Assembly: GCA_028768545.1 (NCBI GenBank) | Contig: CP054838.1 | Span: 4,213,001 to 4,277,000 of the forward strand | Reading direction: 5' to 3' | DNA from: Desulfobacter sp. | Lineage (GTDB): Bacteria > Desulfobacterota > Desulfobacteria > Desulfobacterales > Desulfobacteraceae | Length of the DNA: 64,000 bases | In this document: positions 63,803 to 64,000 of the stretch, one piece after another | How positions within the stretch are numbered: position 1 is the stretch's first letter | How the letters are laid out: each line of letters opens with the position of its first letter | The notes under the pieces: model-generated | Database searches by the model: none | Told to the model about the DNA's origin: nothing | What the model saw: only the letters and a program-made list of their open reading frames with translations | Program-made: the position numbers and the translations under genes

Positions 63803-64000
63803 ATGTCAGGCATATCCTCCACTCTAAGTATTGCCAAGACCGCCATTTCAACCCAGCAGCACGGGCTGAACATTACCGGTCAGAATATTGCCAATGTCAA
63901 CAATCCGAATTATTCTGTCCAGTCTGCAGATCAGACCAGCCGCAAGCCAGCGGCTTATGGGGGGTTTTTATTTGGTACGGGCGTGGATATGTTTCAGATT
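63803..64000 (+). CDS. flgK: Flagellar hook-associated protein FlgK, 5' part
   Basis: 66 codons before the window ends. The N-terminal motif is clear: MSGISSTLSIAKTAISTQQH and GLNITGQNIANVNNPNYSVQ, then GGFLFGTGVDM. FlgK joins hook and filament. It starts 4 bases after the flgN stop in the same transcript. The rest lies outside. Confidence 0.92.
   Translation, partial: MSGISSTLSIAKTAISTQQHGLNITGQNIANVNNPNYSVQSADQTSRKPAAYGGFLFGTGVDMFQI

Noticed and set aside
1..64000. CRISPR arrays, prophage or integron
   Set aside because: No regularly spaced repeats, no phage structural genes and no integrase were seen; the only integrase-like fold is in the IS3 OrfB proteins.

Overview
The window looks like chromosomal DNA of a motile, Gram-negative deltaproteobacterium, most likely in or near the Desulfobacteraceae (Desulfobacterota). 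This rests on the family make-up: a CheA with a C-terminal receiver, sigma54-type promoters ahead of flagellar genes, P- and L-ring genes, a short ArgA-type acetyltransferase, a thiolase-like protein and an EfpL paralogue. Species identity is inference; no rRNA is present.

Layout. 1-5033: end of a chemotaxis operon (cheA 3' part, cheW, cheB, cheR, a HEAT-repeat/receiver protein), running straight into a class A PBP gene. 5033-16270: housekeeping genes (PBP1A, N-acetylglutamate synthase-like, pgk, radC, gyrA, AI-2E transporter, a 51-codon membrane peptide, thiolase). 16370-20000: TANGO2/NRDE gene, first IS4 copy, a nested inverted repeat and an ISAs1 transposase. 20147-28643: thiolase-like protein, efpL, a 1031-residue zinc ribbon/pseudokinase/trypsin-like protease fusion, rarA and der. 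28818-32640: an adenylate cyclase broken by an amber codon, a small coiled-coil protein and a frameshifted pseC. 32803-40498: a pile-up of IS elements (ISL3, IS3, IS4 with IS256 inside it) through two related methyltransferase genes. 40785-40965: tRNA-Glu and tRNA-Lys with promoter and terminator. 41200-52188: a surface/flagellar glycan island (flagellin remnant, glycosyltransferase-like genes, pseB, pseF, an LDH2-type dehydrogenase, a CMP-sugar synthetase, a Gfo/Idh/MocA oxidoreductase, a GT2/CMP-sugar synthetase fusion), again carrying an IS4 copy. 52156-55305: an IS3-type element split by an ISKra4-like element. 55349-64000: flagellar genes (fliK-like, fhlB, flgF, flgG, flgA, flgH, flgI, flgJ, flgN, flgK start) with a fourth IS4 copy inside flgA.

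Function. Chemotaxis, flagellar rod/ring/hook assembly and pseudaminic-acid-type flagellin decoration would normally work together. Here nearly every lesion falls in those systems or in the adjoining cyclase: frameshifts in cheW, cheB, pseC, a glycan gene, a glycosyltransferase, a CMP-sugar synthetase, fliK, flgF and flgJ; nonsense codons in the cyclase and the dehydrogenase; IS insertions in flgA, the glycosyltransferase and a methyltransferase; and a truncated flagellin. The roughly 23.6 kb of housekeeping genes between 5033 and 28643 show none. This suggests decay or phase-type switching of motility and surface glycan genes in a lineage undergoing IS expansion (ten elements in about 43 kb). 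Sequencing error at homopolymers cannot be excluded for the single-base cases.
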